This document shows, in pieces, positions 11,420-24,128 of a stretch of DNA of 64,000 bases. The notes beneath the pieces are model-generated. The model was given only the letters and a program-made list of their open reading frames with translations. It was not told where the DNA came from and ran no database searches. Each line of letters starts with the position of its first letter. Within the stretch, counting starts at the first letter, position 1. The DNA comes from Macrobrachium rosenbergii (lineage: Eukaryota; Arthropoda; Malacostraca; Decapoda; Palaemonidae). The stretch spans positions 20,829,147 to 20,893,146 of the forward strand of contig NC_089762.1 of the NCBI RefSeq assembly GCF_040412425.1. The letters run 5' to 3'. A program made the position numbers and the translations under genes.

Positions 11420-11690
11420 TTGGGTATGGGTAAGGTATGCATATGGGTATGAGATGGGCATGGGTATGGGAAAGTTATAGTATGGGTATGTATGGTAAGG
11501 ATAAGGATATGAGTATTGTTACATGTATGGGTATGGGTATAGGTATGGGTATTGGTATGGGTATGGTACAGGTATGGGTATGGAACAGATATGGGTATGG
11601 GTATGGGGTATGGATATGGTATGGTATGGATATGGGTATAACACAGACATAGGTATGGGTATGGGTAAGGTATGGATATGGGAACTAGCA
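11420..11690. repeat. (GGTATG)n imperfect hexanucleotide array
   Basis: Repeats of GGTATG/GGGTAT, with variants GGATAT, GGTACA and GGTAAG, over about 270 bp, all in one orientation. Confidence 0.9.
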
Positions 11691-12216
11691 AATTTGAGTG
11701 ATAGCAAGCATCTGCTAGTATAGCCATGTTCATTAGTGACGGTACTGTGTACTTTTGTTATCGTTCACAAGTGAAAAGAATTATTTTTATTTTTTTATAA
11801 ACTTATTGTGAATTATAAGAGCAAAACAATACATATATCATAATACAGTATATCTAATATAAAATGTAAAAAAAATCTTCACTGCTAAAAACTTAGCATT
11901 TTGGATATTATACCTTAACATAAAACAAAACATTCTGAAATGTGAACGATAAAATCAGGGCTGGCAACCACACACACTCTCCCGAAACAATAACAACATG
12001 AGAAAATTCGCCTCCCTGGCTCTGAAAGGTTGGCATGCCTGAAAAGTTGCAAAAACAATGCTGCAACTTGTCAGGTGACATACAGTGGCATTCAGTGATT
12101 AGCCTACTTCTGGCTGACCCAACGCTGGGATAATGGACCATCTTGGGTAACATCAAATAAATTCTGGAGCCGAAAGACAGGAAACCTCATTAGCTATATG
12201 AAGAGTCATAACAGAA
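11691..12216. other. Intronic sequence, 5' flank of the Tc1-like relic
   Basis: AT-rich at 11760-11930. The rest probably belongs to the non-coding end of the Tc1-like element that follows, but I could not locate its terminal inverted repeat. Confidence 0.4.
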
Positions 12217-13374
12217 ATGCATAGAAATAATATCCTCCCCATAGAAATTTGCCATAAATTAAATATAAGTTGGACAACAGTACTATATGCAGGTGGATCA
12301 AACATTTCAACGAAGGAGAGAACCTCAAGAATCGGCCAAGAAAAGGATGACCTCGATGCACTACTCATTGCTAAAGTCACCTCACAGCCTATATCAACTG
12401 CTGTGAAGGTGAAAAAAGAACTAGGTCTTCAAATCTCTAGTGTTATGGTGAGAAGGCAATTACACAACCATGGAATTCAGCATTGAAGTCCAGCTATCAA
12501 ACCCTCCGTCTCAAAATCACCAAGAGCAACGAGTAGCTTTTGCTCTTCAGTATCTACTGCTTGAATCAGGATTCTGGGATAACATTACTGTATATGGTGT
12601 GATGAAAAGACTTTTGCTACCAACAATCAGGTATACTCCACTGGTGGCAACCTAATAACACAAGGTAAGTAATTATACTGCCAGTCTTCATGCATGCTTA
12701 GGCCTATGCGTAACAAGAAATTCCTTCACTACGCTGATTAAATACCTACAAACTCATTAAACAATAACTTTTCTTTTTCCCTTCAAGGATAACAATTTAG
12801 GCCTATTAGAAATCCAATTAATTAACTAATAAGAGTGAGAAAACATTCTTTATATCAATGTAAATTCCTTGTTGCTAAAATTTTATGAATATATTAGTAA
12901 TAATCAGCGTTGATATTTTCGTTTATTTACGAAAACATTTTTTTGTATCTCAATTTCTAGGTTCAATAAAACAATATTCAACCATCGTTGTGAAGTGGAA
13001 GATTTCCAGAAGGATTATGGGGATGGATTGCTACCTGTGGCCCAGGGGAGCTGATTCCCATCAATGAGCATTTAATTAACCGGACAGCAGTATGCAGAAG
13101 TTCTTAATGAAGTCCTGATCCCATTGGTGAGGAAACTTCTACTACCGGATCATTTGCCAGTCTACCTTGTAATAGACAGCAACTCTTCTGTTCTTAACTC
13201 AAAAGTGGTCAGTGAATGGTTTGCTGAACAGAACAATGTTTTTATAAGTATGGACTGGCCTGTGAAATCTCCTGCCCTCCTTAATCGAACTGAAAATCTT
13301 TGGGGGAATACTGGGACAATAAAAACAAACCTGCGCTGGTCAAACACTAAGTATTACGACCGAAAAGAGGGATG
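12217..13374 (+). pseudogene. Tc1-like transposase relic with an apparent intron
   Basis: 12217-12480 gives a paired-type helix-turn-helix region (ILPIEICHKLNISWTTV, ISSVMVRRQLHNHGIQ). Near 12600 comes CDEKTFAT, the first catalytic Asp. Then LHWWQPNNT, a canonical GTAAGT donor at 12665, an acceptor TTTCTAG ending at 12960, and after joining RFNKTIFNHR. 12990-13070 reads SGRFPEGLWGW and CGPGELIPIN. 13150-13310 reads LVIDSNSS (second Asp), SKVVSEWFAEQN, DWPVKSPALLN and TENLWG (final acidic residue). These are Tc1/mariner landmarks. Frameshifts near 12600 and 12630 and a TGA at the usual RSGR arginine make it non-functional. Confidence 0.8.
12665..12960 (+). other. Apparent spliceosomal intron in the Tc1-like relic
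   Basis: A 296-bp, AT-rich segment with a GTAAGT donor and a polypyrimidine-AG acceptor (TCAATTTCTAG). It separates NNT(R) from (R)FNKT exactly where Tc1 transposases read PNNTRYN; joining restores the conserved arginine codon (phase 2). Not confirmed by transcripts. Confidence 0.5.
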
Positions 13375-14160
13375 AATAATTATTGTTAAATGTTAGTAGA
13401 TTCAATGCCAAAGAGGCTAAGAGCTGTGATTGACAATGACAGAGGTCATACTAAATATCAGACTTATTTTTCTTATTCATATTTATGTTATAGGCTACAA
13501 CTTAACTCATTATTCAGATAATGTATAGTTTTATCTTTATAAAAAAGGGGAAATTTATTTACTGTTATACCAACGGAATATTAATTTATATTATACCAAA
13601 AGAATATATATTTACTATTACTTTTTATTCACTATCATAATGTGTAAGACACATATTTCAATATTTCAATAAAATTTTCATGTGAATTATTGTGTTTTTA
13701 TTCCTTTTATCCTTTATGATTCAGTTAAATAACAATAGACTTGCATCAATACTTATACAAGATAAGTAGGCATTAAGCCCAACAATGAACAACTTATACA
13801 AACAAATGTTTCTGACCAATAGACCTAGTAATGAGATTTAATTCTTAATGAGCTTGAAAATTGAAACCATATAAAACTGATAAAGCGAAGGCTCCGCTCT
13901 GTTTTTTATTTTAGTTTTTACCTTTTAACTTCGCAAGTAAAAACATATCAGAGCCCCAAATTACAAGCAAGCCACTACGATAATTTGAAAAATAACATGT
14001 CCCTTTAATCAGTCACTTCCCAGCAACTCTGCTGCCTACGGCACCCTCTCCATGCTGTACTTGCCAGATGTTGTTTTCTGGGTTGACAATTTGTCCGGAA
14101 ATCTAGATTGAGAGTATCGAGAATTTTGAACGTGACTGTACAAGTAATAACTTGCAATCT

Positions 14161-14163
<3 letters not shown>
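13375..14163. other. Intronic sequence, nothing recognised
   Basis: AT-rich; the first few hundred bases may be the 3' flank of the Tc1-like relic. No coding or repeat signal beyond short A/T runs. Confidence 0.5.

Positions 14164-14250
<87 letters not shown>
14164..14250. repeat. (GA)n array, 87 bp
   Basis: Uninterrupted GA dinucleotide run. Confidence 0.98.
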
Positions 14251-14255
<5 letters not shown>

Positions 14256-14780
14256 TTGTTTTTTATGACTCTGAGACAGCCTACTTCTCTTCTATATATA
14301 TTTATTGTATAACACAACAGATGTCAACTACTGATTCTAGATTACAAAACATGATTTCACACAAAATACTGTATTTGATGGCATATAAGAATATAATTTT
14401 TTCTAAAAATGGGTTTGAAATATACACAAGTTTTAGAGGCAAAGTTAAGGTATCTGGTAGGCTAATACTGTAGCCTACCAGTACTTGTACCTAGTCAAAC
14501 TCTACAATACTGTCATATTACTAGCATTTACTCAAATGTCATCATTATTATTATTACTATCAATATTATTATTACAAAAAAATCCCTCATAATTAGCATC
14601 CTTGGATCCAAAGGGCTGTTGGTTATTTTGAGTTGCATAAGAGAAATCCTTCTAAATTGCCTTATGTATATCCTGAATTGTCATGTCGTATTTCATTATC
14701 AATAAACAATAACTATTTTTCACATATTTTATATCAAATAATTCCTAACATCTTACACCCAATATTATTCTTTACTCATC

Positions 14781-14784
<4 letters not shown>

Positions 14785-14863
<79 letters not shown>
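14785..14863. repeat. (GA)n array, 79 bp
   Basis: Uninterrupted GA run. Sequence after it (to about 15120) is related to 16840-17000: a G-rich stretch, AGTG.ATTGTTTACC-like sequence and TGTGTGTATACACACA. This suggests a shared interspersed repeat. Confidence 0.95.
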
Positions 14864-14865
<2 letters not shown>

Positions 14866-15120
14866 GAACTAACATATTGCAAGTGCATATTTTACCTTAA
14901 CATTATGTATGTGTATATGTAAGCATATACACAGACTGAAAAATATGCTGAGCATAAAGTTACATTATTACGTATGATACTGTTGTGCATCAAATCAATA
15001 ACAAATACTGTGCAAACAAGAGGGGGGGGGGAGTCATAGTAAGTGCATAGTTCACGTAAAAAACTGCATCAATGTGTGTATACACACACACACACAAGCT
15101 AGCCTATGGGCTTACATATC

Positions 15121-15890
15121 TTTACTAACAAAAATACAATCATGTACATAATTTTAATGAATTAAACTTACTGAAAATCTTATTCTAATACACAAACTTT
15201 TAAGTAAGTTCTTGTATTTAACCTACAACTTTGCTCTTTGTTTCCTTTAAGATTGCATTATTGTTATGATGATGTTTTTTAATATATCATTATTACTGCA
15301 GTTCTAAATTAAAATGCATTTCATGACTGTGAGACTATCACCATGTTTCAATCTCACAAACAGTGTGTGTGAGCTACCAATAATTTACCTGACTGCACCA
15401 TCACTTTGTTGACTTCGTGAAATTGCACTGCCTGCCTATGGCAATTTCTTTGTAATTTTGTATAAATGAATTTTAAAAAATACATGCTTATAGTAATACC
15501 ATTCACTTTGCAAATTTGTTTATTAATTAGAACATTCTGCTTATATGGAAATCACCAGCTTTCTCTAAACTTGACTTTAAGAAAATGTTATACTGCTAGT
15601 CTGGGCTATCACAGATTACTGTTTTACCAAAAGAAATATATGTATTCCCTTTTATTATGCATTAGAATCTAATGACACTGCTTAATCGTACTTCTTTGTA
15701 CAGATTTAAATTTTATTGTTGCCAGTAGAGAAGCTTTTGGAAAACCATTAGCTGAGAATTTTATTACTAAGAAATTTAAAGTATATTATAAACTTCTTGT
15801 GACACAATATAAGTAAACATTGTAAGCAGAAACATACCTATGTAGTAATCATGAAATCAATTTAGATGCATATTCGAAATGTTAACTTAC
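15121..15890. other. ASCC3 intron, no other feature seen
   Basis: Sequence downstream (minus strand) of the DEVH exon donor. I looked for the next ASCC3 exon, expected to encode the SAT motif region, and did not find it between here and position 1. Confidence 0.6.
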
Positions 15891-16003
15891 CATTCTAAGT
15901 GTACGAGCAACCAAAGTTTCTAAAACAGGGCCACGGTCTCCATGTAAAAGATGAACCTCATCAATAATTAGTAGTTTTACCAACTGAGACAGCTGAGTAT
16001 CAC
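15891..16003 (-). CDS. ASCC3: ASCC3 exon: helicase motif II (DEVH)
   Basis: A 113-bp internal exon encoding (G)[10 protein letters not shown], then [20 protein letters not shown] and VARTLRM. The DEVH box (Walker B, motif II) coordinates Mg-ATP in the N-terminal helicase cassette of ASCC3, a 3'-5' Brr2-like Ski2-family helicase used in the ASC-1 complex for ribosome-collision clearance and alkylation repair. The acceptor is TTTTCCTAG before 16003 and the donor is ATG|GTAAGT after 15891. It enters with the last two bases of a glycine codon begun in the exon at 20811 and leaves in phase 0. Human ASCC3 has the very similar LLILDEVHLLHEDRGPVLES here. No lesion is visible. Confidence 0.95.
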
Positions 16004-16526
16004 CTAGGAAAACAAAACAAAAATATATATGAAAACTAAACTTCACGGACAGTTGGGGGTTTGCCCCTCCCAAACAGTAAGAAATATTGGCATACAGCCT
16101 ACAAGATACAGTACTCAAAAGGCAACTTCCATACTTATAAGAACAGCAATTCTTTATCAAGTAATTAATAGCCTATCCTAACTATTTTATGATTATAATT
16201 CAATTTCAAATACTAATTTACATAGCTTATCCTAACTAGTATTTTATACTTATAATTCAATTTCAAATACTAATTTACTTATTATTCAATTTCACAGAAA
16301 TACTATCTGCAACATAAACTGCTTCTAAACATACATACAATACAGTACTGCTGTATAGTTCAGCCTGACAAAACCATAGCTGACTGCACTAGTTCTACCT
16401 TCTCATGCATAAAAGATCTGTAAAATACCCTTTGTAAACAAAACTTATACAATATAATAAAAAGACCATAAACATCTTCATGCTCCTGTTTAAACATGAA
16501 AGTTATGGAACATTCCACACTCATTG

Positions 16527-16639
<113 letters not shown>

Positions 16640-17062
16640 ATGGCATTTTTAATGACATACATTTAATGCAGTACAGTACTGTATTTAATACAACAATTTA
16701 ATGCTACATGCACATCTTTTTCAGTCTGTGTATGTATACATGCACACAGGCTCATCAAGTTATAAAAAACTATTCACTTACCTTGTGTGAGTGTGTGTGT
16801 GATTGCCTACCCCCTTTCTCCTATCTCTCTCAAAATATTATAGAATAACAGTGAGAGAGGGAAAGCGGTGGACAAATGCTAAACTTTATATAATTTTTTT
16901 TTGAGAGGTGGGCAAAAGCTTAGTGAGTGCATTGTTTACCTTTACTCAATGTGTGTGTATACACACATGCACTAAAACTGACTAAGAATATAAATATGTG
17001 GCTTTACATAACTATAGCAAGCACAATATTGTAGAGTTTTGCATAACTGTCAATAAAACTAA

Positions 17063-18244
<1,182 letters not shown>

Positions 18245-19386
18245 GTTCTTTTTACTGCGTTGATGCTTGTTTTTTTTTCAGTATATGTAGTTCTTGACAA
18301 GCCACAACCATCAGTGGTCTGGTGCTTGGTCTAGAATTTTTGTGCATTTTAGTGGCTCTTCTCTTTTGAATTTTTTAACATGATTTTGTTAGTTTCCTTT
18401 ATATGCTTGTTTGAAGATGAAACACTGGCTATGCTATCAAAAAACCAGTTTTGACCCACGGAAAATGTTTTTCATAGGCACTGTAATCCCATAAGCCAAC
18501 CTGCTTTCCATGATAAAAGGGATGGGGATTTGTGCTATATATTATTTTCATAGACCTGGTGAATAGTGGTTAGCGTGGTCAACCTGTGCACTGTACTGTA
18601 TCTGCAGAAGTGAGATGAAGTGATGATTGATCCCACATAACCACTGTTGGCAATATATAAAGCCCTCATTCCCTGAGCCATTTTATACTCTATTAATTGG
18701 TCTGTCTTATGGAGCCCCTGATGGGAACTTAAGTGTAGCTCCTTTGAAGACTCACAGCAGCTGCCAAAAATGTATTTTGTTTGTGTAAAAACACATACTC
18801 AAACACAAACAAAATACATTTTTGGCAGCTACTGTGAGTCCTCTAAGGAGTTACCCTCATGTTCCCATCAGGGGCTCCATAAGACAAGCCAATTAATAAG
18901 AGTATAAAATGGCTCAAGGAACGAGGACTCTTTATATTGCCAACAGTGGTTATGTGGGGATCACTATTCATCCCTCTTCCGCAGATGTGGTACAGTGCAC
19001 AGGTCGACCAAGCTAACCACTATTCACCCGTCTATGAAAATAATATATAGTACAAATTCCCATCCCTTTCATCATGGAAAACAGGTTGGCTTATGGAATT
19101 AGAGTGCCTATGAAAAACATTTTTCGTGGGTTAAAACTTGTTTTTTGATAGCATAGCCAGTGTTTCATCTTCAGACAAGCATATAAAGGAAACTAACAGA
19201 TGAAAAAGTGGCCTAACTCCACCACTGATCATTATCAACAAAGTCATATTAAAAAACCAAAAGAGAAAAGCCATTAAAAAGCACAAAAGTTATAGACCAA
19301 GCACCAGACCATTGATGCCTCCAGCTTGTCAAGCACTACATATACTGAAAAAAAAAAAAAAAACAGGCATCAACACAGTAAAAAGA

Positions 19387-19388
<2 letters not shown>
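18245..19388. repeat. 1.14-kb near-perfect palindrome
   Basis: The left arm 18245-18786 and right arm 18803-19388 are inverted copies with a 16-nt spacer. The tips pair as GTTCTTTTTACTG with CAGTAAAAAGAAC. The centre pairs as CTGCCAAAAATGTATTTTGT with its complement. Mismatches are few; the right arm has an extra ~45 bp near 19200-19245. The motif TTTTTTGATAGCATAGCCAG and the GGGGCTCCATAAGAC stretch also occur, diverged, at 53058-53500 and 59030-59090, so the arms appear to be termini of a DIRS-type or MITE family joined head to head. Confidence 0.9.

Positions 19389-19390
<2 letters not shown>

Positions 19391-19463
<73 letters not shown>
19391..19463. repeat. (GA)n array, 73 bp
   Basis: Pure GA run directly abutting the right tip of the 1.14-kb palindrome. 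Confidence 0.98.
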
Positions 19464-19464
<1 letters not shown>

Positions 19465-20810
19465 AGTTGTCGTCATCATACCTGAACAATCATACCTGAA
19501 CAGACTATCATACCAGTGAAACCTGTTGGGGGTACTTCAACAAACAAGCCTGCTCCAGCCAAACCCTATCAAACTGGCCAAGAAAATCACAAAGACTCCA
19601 TGGCCAGACACAACAACATCAACCCAGGGTCAGTAAAAATTCAGGGCACCACTTCACCCACCAACTGTAACCTATCCATCTGCTATACATACCTGTGAAT
19701 TATGTACCTTAATTCATTCACTTGTTGAAATTCTAAGTGGATGGCCATCAGAGTGTGAATTAAAATGTCAGCAGAAATAAAACTACAATAACGTCTTATT
19801 TGACCTTAGGAAACCTAATATGCCAGCTAAACACTGATGAAAAGGTTATGAGATGCAAAAAGAAGGCTATACAAATGAAAGGGCATACAAACAGCCATTA
19901 TATTCAATGATACTGCCCCTTCGAGGTCTCCTCCTATATTTACTGTTCTCTAGGAAACTCAAGACTATTTACGTAACTTTCCTCAACAGAAAGTTGTGAC
20001 ATTTCATTGATAAAAACAACTTCACAACAGAAGCATTGCAGCTGTACACAGTGGTTATAAAGACAAAGAGTAATGGCCGGGGCTGGCCAACCTAAGCCAC
20101 TGTTGTCACAACTACAAAGGAAAGGGGAATCATAATCTTCTGGGTAGTTGCTGCTGGCAGAATAAAGAACATTCCTGCATTAAGTCCATTTATACTCTAT
20201 CACTGTGCTAACAATGGCACTAAATGAGCCTAAACTAACTATGAGGAAATTTTTTATATTAGTCTGTCTCTCTTATGATGCCCTAGCAGGACCATAACAT
20301 TAACTCAGAGGATGAACAGAGGCTATGCTATCAAAATAATAACAATAATGCCCCTCAACGGGATGTAAGACAAGATAAAAAATTTGAAGCTAGAAACTGA
20401 ACAGGACAGAGGAAATGTATGACATACCTTTACTTGAAAAGCATGCAGCACCCTCCTGTTAGTATTACATTTTCTTCTTCATGCATCACATTCATATTTG
20501 GTTGATCTTTCAAGCACCAAAGTATAGTACATAATATATTTTAGCAAGACAATGGTTTGTATCTATAAAAACTGAACTTGTATGAAAAAATTTACTTTAT
20601 TATTCATACATCTAATTCAATATGCACCCCTTCATAAAAATAAGATGAGATCACAAGAACAGCTTTATAAGTGCTGCTTTTCACTGGAATTAGTGGAAAA
20701 AATGAAAACAAAAATAAATACATAAAGGAGGCTCTTCAATAGAAATCAAAATGCAAGATAAAATTCATATGCTTTTATATCATCGGTTCATCTTTATGCT
20801 TATAGCTTAC
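19464..20810. other. ASCC3 intron with a faint repeat relic
   Basis: Mostly unrecognised. Between about 20150 and 20350 there is diverged similarity to the palindrome arms (GTCTGTCTCTCTTATGATGC, AGGCTATGCTATCAAAATAA). It is probably an old copy of the same terminal repeat. Confidence 0.4.
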
Positions 20811-21000
20811 CTGGTTTTCGAGTTGTTACATCCCATTTCTCTGGTGTTGTGATGATCATAGAAGTTGCCATAATCTCAGGTTTTGTCAAATGCATGTCTC
20901 CAGTCAACTCGCGAACTGTTAGTCCTAATGGTTCTAGTCTTTTTCCAAAGTTTTTAGTCATTTCAGATGCAAGAGCTTTCATTGGAGCTATGTACACAAT
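20811..21000 (-). CDS. ASCC3: ASCC3 exon: helicase motifs Ia, Ib, Ic
   Basis: A 190-bp internal exon encoding [40 protein letters not shown] and [20 protein letters not shown], then RKP plus one base. It contains motif Ia ([10 protein letters not shown]), the TGDM motif and TTPEKWD, the RNA/DNA-contacting strip of RecA-like domain 1 in the first helicase cassette. Human ASCC3 has IVYVAPMKALAAEMTDYFSR here. The acceptor is CTGTTTTAG before 21000 and the donor is CCAG|GTAAGC after 20811. It enters in phase 0 from the Walker A exon and leaves with one base of a Gly codon. No stop, frameshift or missing motif residue. Confidence 0.96.
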
Positions 21001-21558
21001 CTAAAACAGAGCAAGAAAGAAAACAATAAAAACTTTAAACCAAAAATAATAACAAATTAATGGAATTCATTCAATACTTTCAAATTAAAGGGGAGAATGA
21101 ATGCTCTAAGGAACCTACCTGAAGAATAACATTCCTGTATTCAGAAACTAATTCAATTAACTGGAAGGAGAATGGATGTCTGAAGGGATCTATCAGTTAA
21201 AAAGGAAACTACCAAGAAAACAAATTGAGAGAAATCAATATTCCATGTGCTTCAAGCTACAAAATTTTCCAAGAGAGCAATCTCGAAGATGTGCTAAAAT
21301 AGTATTAACAGCGGAAGAATGACACATAAGTTCAGACTTATCCTCCATATTCAACTTCAAAACACTAACTGCATACTCTTTCGTTTCTTTTATTCTAAGA
21401 CTGATTTCCTAATTGACTTTCTCTTCCCCATTTACCCGTATCCAAGTTCTTTTCCTTCCTAAAAGATTTTACTCAGAATTTCTATTACTTTCCTTATTTT
21501 TCTTTCTTGACTTTCTCATCTGTCCTGCAATACAGTTGCATAAAAATCATATCTTCTG
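21001..21558. other. ASCC3 intron, nothing recognised
   Basis: Ordinary AT-rich sequence with no motif I can support. Confidence 0.6.
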
Positions 21559-21562
21559 TTAA

Positions 21563-24124
21563 CCCGTTAAACGCTGAACCTCTATTTACAAAAGTGTCTG
21601 TCGTATGTGGCATTCGGGATTTAGCGCCGAAGCGGAAAAAAGTTTTTTTAAATCACAGCACGCATAGTTTTTAAAATTAAGAGTTCATTTTTGGCTCCTT
21701 TTTTTGTCATTGCCTGAAGTTTAGTATGCAACCATCAAAAATGAAAAAAAATATCATTATCATATATAAATATTGGAATATATGACAGCGCAAAAAAAAT
21801 TTAAAATATAATTGTATACAAATCGCACTGTGAGCAAAACGGTTAAAGCTAATTAATTATTTTTTCTTTCATTGTATTGTACACTAAATTGCGATGATTT
21901 TGGTATATAACAAATTGTAAAACGATCAAAGCAACACAGGGAAAAATTATCACAAAATGATGCATGAATTCGTAACGCACGGACATAAATAGTTTTTTTC
22001 TAAAATTCACCATAAATCAAAATATTGTGCTAGAGACTTCCAGTTTGTTGCCAAATGAAGGTAATTGATTGAATATTACTAGACTGTAAGTGTTTTAGCT
22101 TACAATTGCAGTTTTCTACCATTTCGGTCAAGTTAAAGTTGACCAAAGGTCAAATTTTTCTATTTATCGTGATTTATATGAAAATATCTCAAAACTGATA
22201 AAAGCTACAACCACGAGTTATTTTTTGTTGTATTCTACATGATATTGCACACATTTGCATGTAAAACACTTTATGTAAGGCCTAATATAAAACGGTGCGA
22301 AAATGACAACAACGTGACTAAAGAAATTATGAGATTTTCAGCTGAGTTACCACATGCGGAGGTAAGGAAAAAGTTTTTTTCAAAAATTCACCATAAATTG
22401 AAATATTGTGCTAGAGACTTCCCATTTGTTGCAAAATGAAGGTAAATGATTGAATGTTACTAGAATGTAAGAGTTTTAGCTTACAATTGCATTTTTCGAT
22501 CATTTTGGTAGAGTCAAAGTTGACCGAAGGTTGAAATTTTGGCACTTATCATGATTTATATGAAAATATTTCCAAACTGATAAAAGCTACAACCATGAGT
22601 TATTTTTTGTTGTATTCTACATGAAATTGCACACATTTTCATATATAAAACTTTATGTAACGGCTAATATAAAATGGTGCAAACATTACGACAAAGTGAC
22701 TAAAGAATTTCTGAGATTTTCGGATGAGTTACCAGCGCGGACGTAAGTAAAAAGTTTTTTTTTTAAATTCACCATAAATCGAAATATTATGCTACAGACT
22801 TCCCATTTGTTGCAAAATGAAGGTAAATGATTGAATATTACTAGAATGTAAGAGTTTTAGCCTACAATTGCGTTTTTCGACCATTTCGGTCATGTCAAAG
22901 TTGACCGAAGGTTGAAATTTTGGCACTTATACTGATTTATATGAAAATATTTCAAACCTGATAAAAGCTACAACTATGGGTTGTTTTTTGTTGTATTTTA
23001 CATGAAACTGTGCACATTTTCATATATAAAACTTTATGTAACGGCTAATATAAAATGGTGCAAACATTACGACAAAGTGACTAAAGAATTTCTGAGATTT
23101 TCGGCCGAGTTACTGAGCGCGGACGTAAGGAAAAAATTTTTTTTTTAAATTCACCATAAATTGAAATATTGTGCTAGAGACTTCCAATTTGTTGCAAAAT
23201 GAAGGTAAATGATTGAATATTACTAAATTGTAAGAGTTTTAGCTTACAATTGCGTTTTTCTACCATTTCGGTCGAGTCAAAGTTGACCGAAGGTTGAAAT
23301 TTTGGCACTTATCGTGATTTATATGAAAATAATTCAAAACTGATAAAAGCTACAACTATGGGTTGTTTTTTGTTGTATTTTACATGAAATTGCGCACATT
23401 TTCATATATAAAACTTTATGTAACGGCTAATATAAAATGGTGCAAAAATTACGACAAAGTGACTAAAGAATTTCTGAGATTTTCAGCAGAGTTACCGCGC
23501 GGACGTAAGGAAAAAGTTTTTTTTCAAAAATTCACCATAAATCGAAATATTGTGCTAGAGACTTCCAATCTGTTGCAAAATGAAGGTAAATGATTGAATA
23601 TTACTAGAATGTAAGGGTTTTATCTTACAATTGCATTTTTCGACCATTTCGATCGAGTCAATGTTGACCGAAGGTTGAAATTTTGGCACTTATTGTGATT
23701 TATATGAAAATATTTCAAAACTTATAAAAGCTACAACCATGGGTTGTTTTTTGTTGTATTCTACATGAAATTGCGCACATTTTCATATATAAAACTTTAT
23801 GTAATGGCTAATATAAAACGTGCAAAAATTACGACAAAGTGACGAAAGAATTTCTGAGATGCGTCGCTGATGCTCTGTAGTGCGAGAAGAAAGAAATTCG
23901 CGCATGCGCGGCTGGGTAACGCTTGTAAACAAAACAACAGCTTGATCCGTGAACTCCCAGCATCCCTCAAGGCGCATGATTTAAAACCTTTCACAAACTA
24001 GGCCTATAACTATTTTTCCTCGAATATTTAAAAAAACTTTTTGTAGTCAACGTACCGTACGTCCACTCGGCACCCGACAGACAATTTTAGTCGATGTACG
24101 ATACGTCCAGTCAGCGTTTAAGGG
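21563..24124 (+). mobile_element. Non-autonomous piggyBac-like element A (2562 bp)
   Basis: Bounded on both sides by TTAA (21559-21562 and 24125-24128), the invariant piggyBac target duplication. Termini are CCCGTTAAACGCTGAAC at the left and CAGTCAGCGTTTAAGGG at the right, which are inverted relative to each other. There is no transposase. The interior is tandem ~380-bp repeats (about 22080-23860). The same element occurs inverted at 50110-52298 with the same ends and also flanked by TTAA. Attribution to piggyBac rests on TTAA plus the CCC start; the mobilising transposase is unknown. Confidence 0.75.
22080..23860. repeat. ~380-bp tandem repeats (about 4-5 copies)
   Basis: The landmark TTAGCTTACAATTGC or its variants recurs near 22098, 22480, 22859, 23241 and 23622, so the period is 379-382 bp. 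Each unit contains AAGTTGACCGAAGGTTGAAA, TATAAAACTTTATGTAACGG and CACCATAAATCGAAATATTG. Units differ by a few percent by eye. Confidence 0.9.
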
Positions 24125-24128
24125 TTAA

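Noticed and set aside
11398..11733. Minus-strand frame of Tyr-Pro repeats
   Set aside because: Translation of the GGTATG array; low complexity only.
14108..14473. Open frames with long Arg-Glu or Ser-Leu repeats (also at 16360, 17004, 43645 and 44377)
   Set aside because: Pure translations of (GA)n and (CT)n arrays; not genes.
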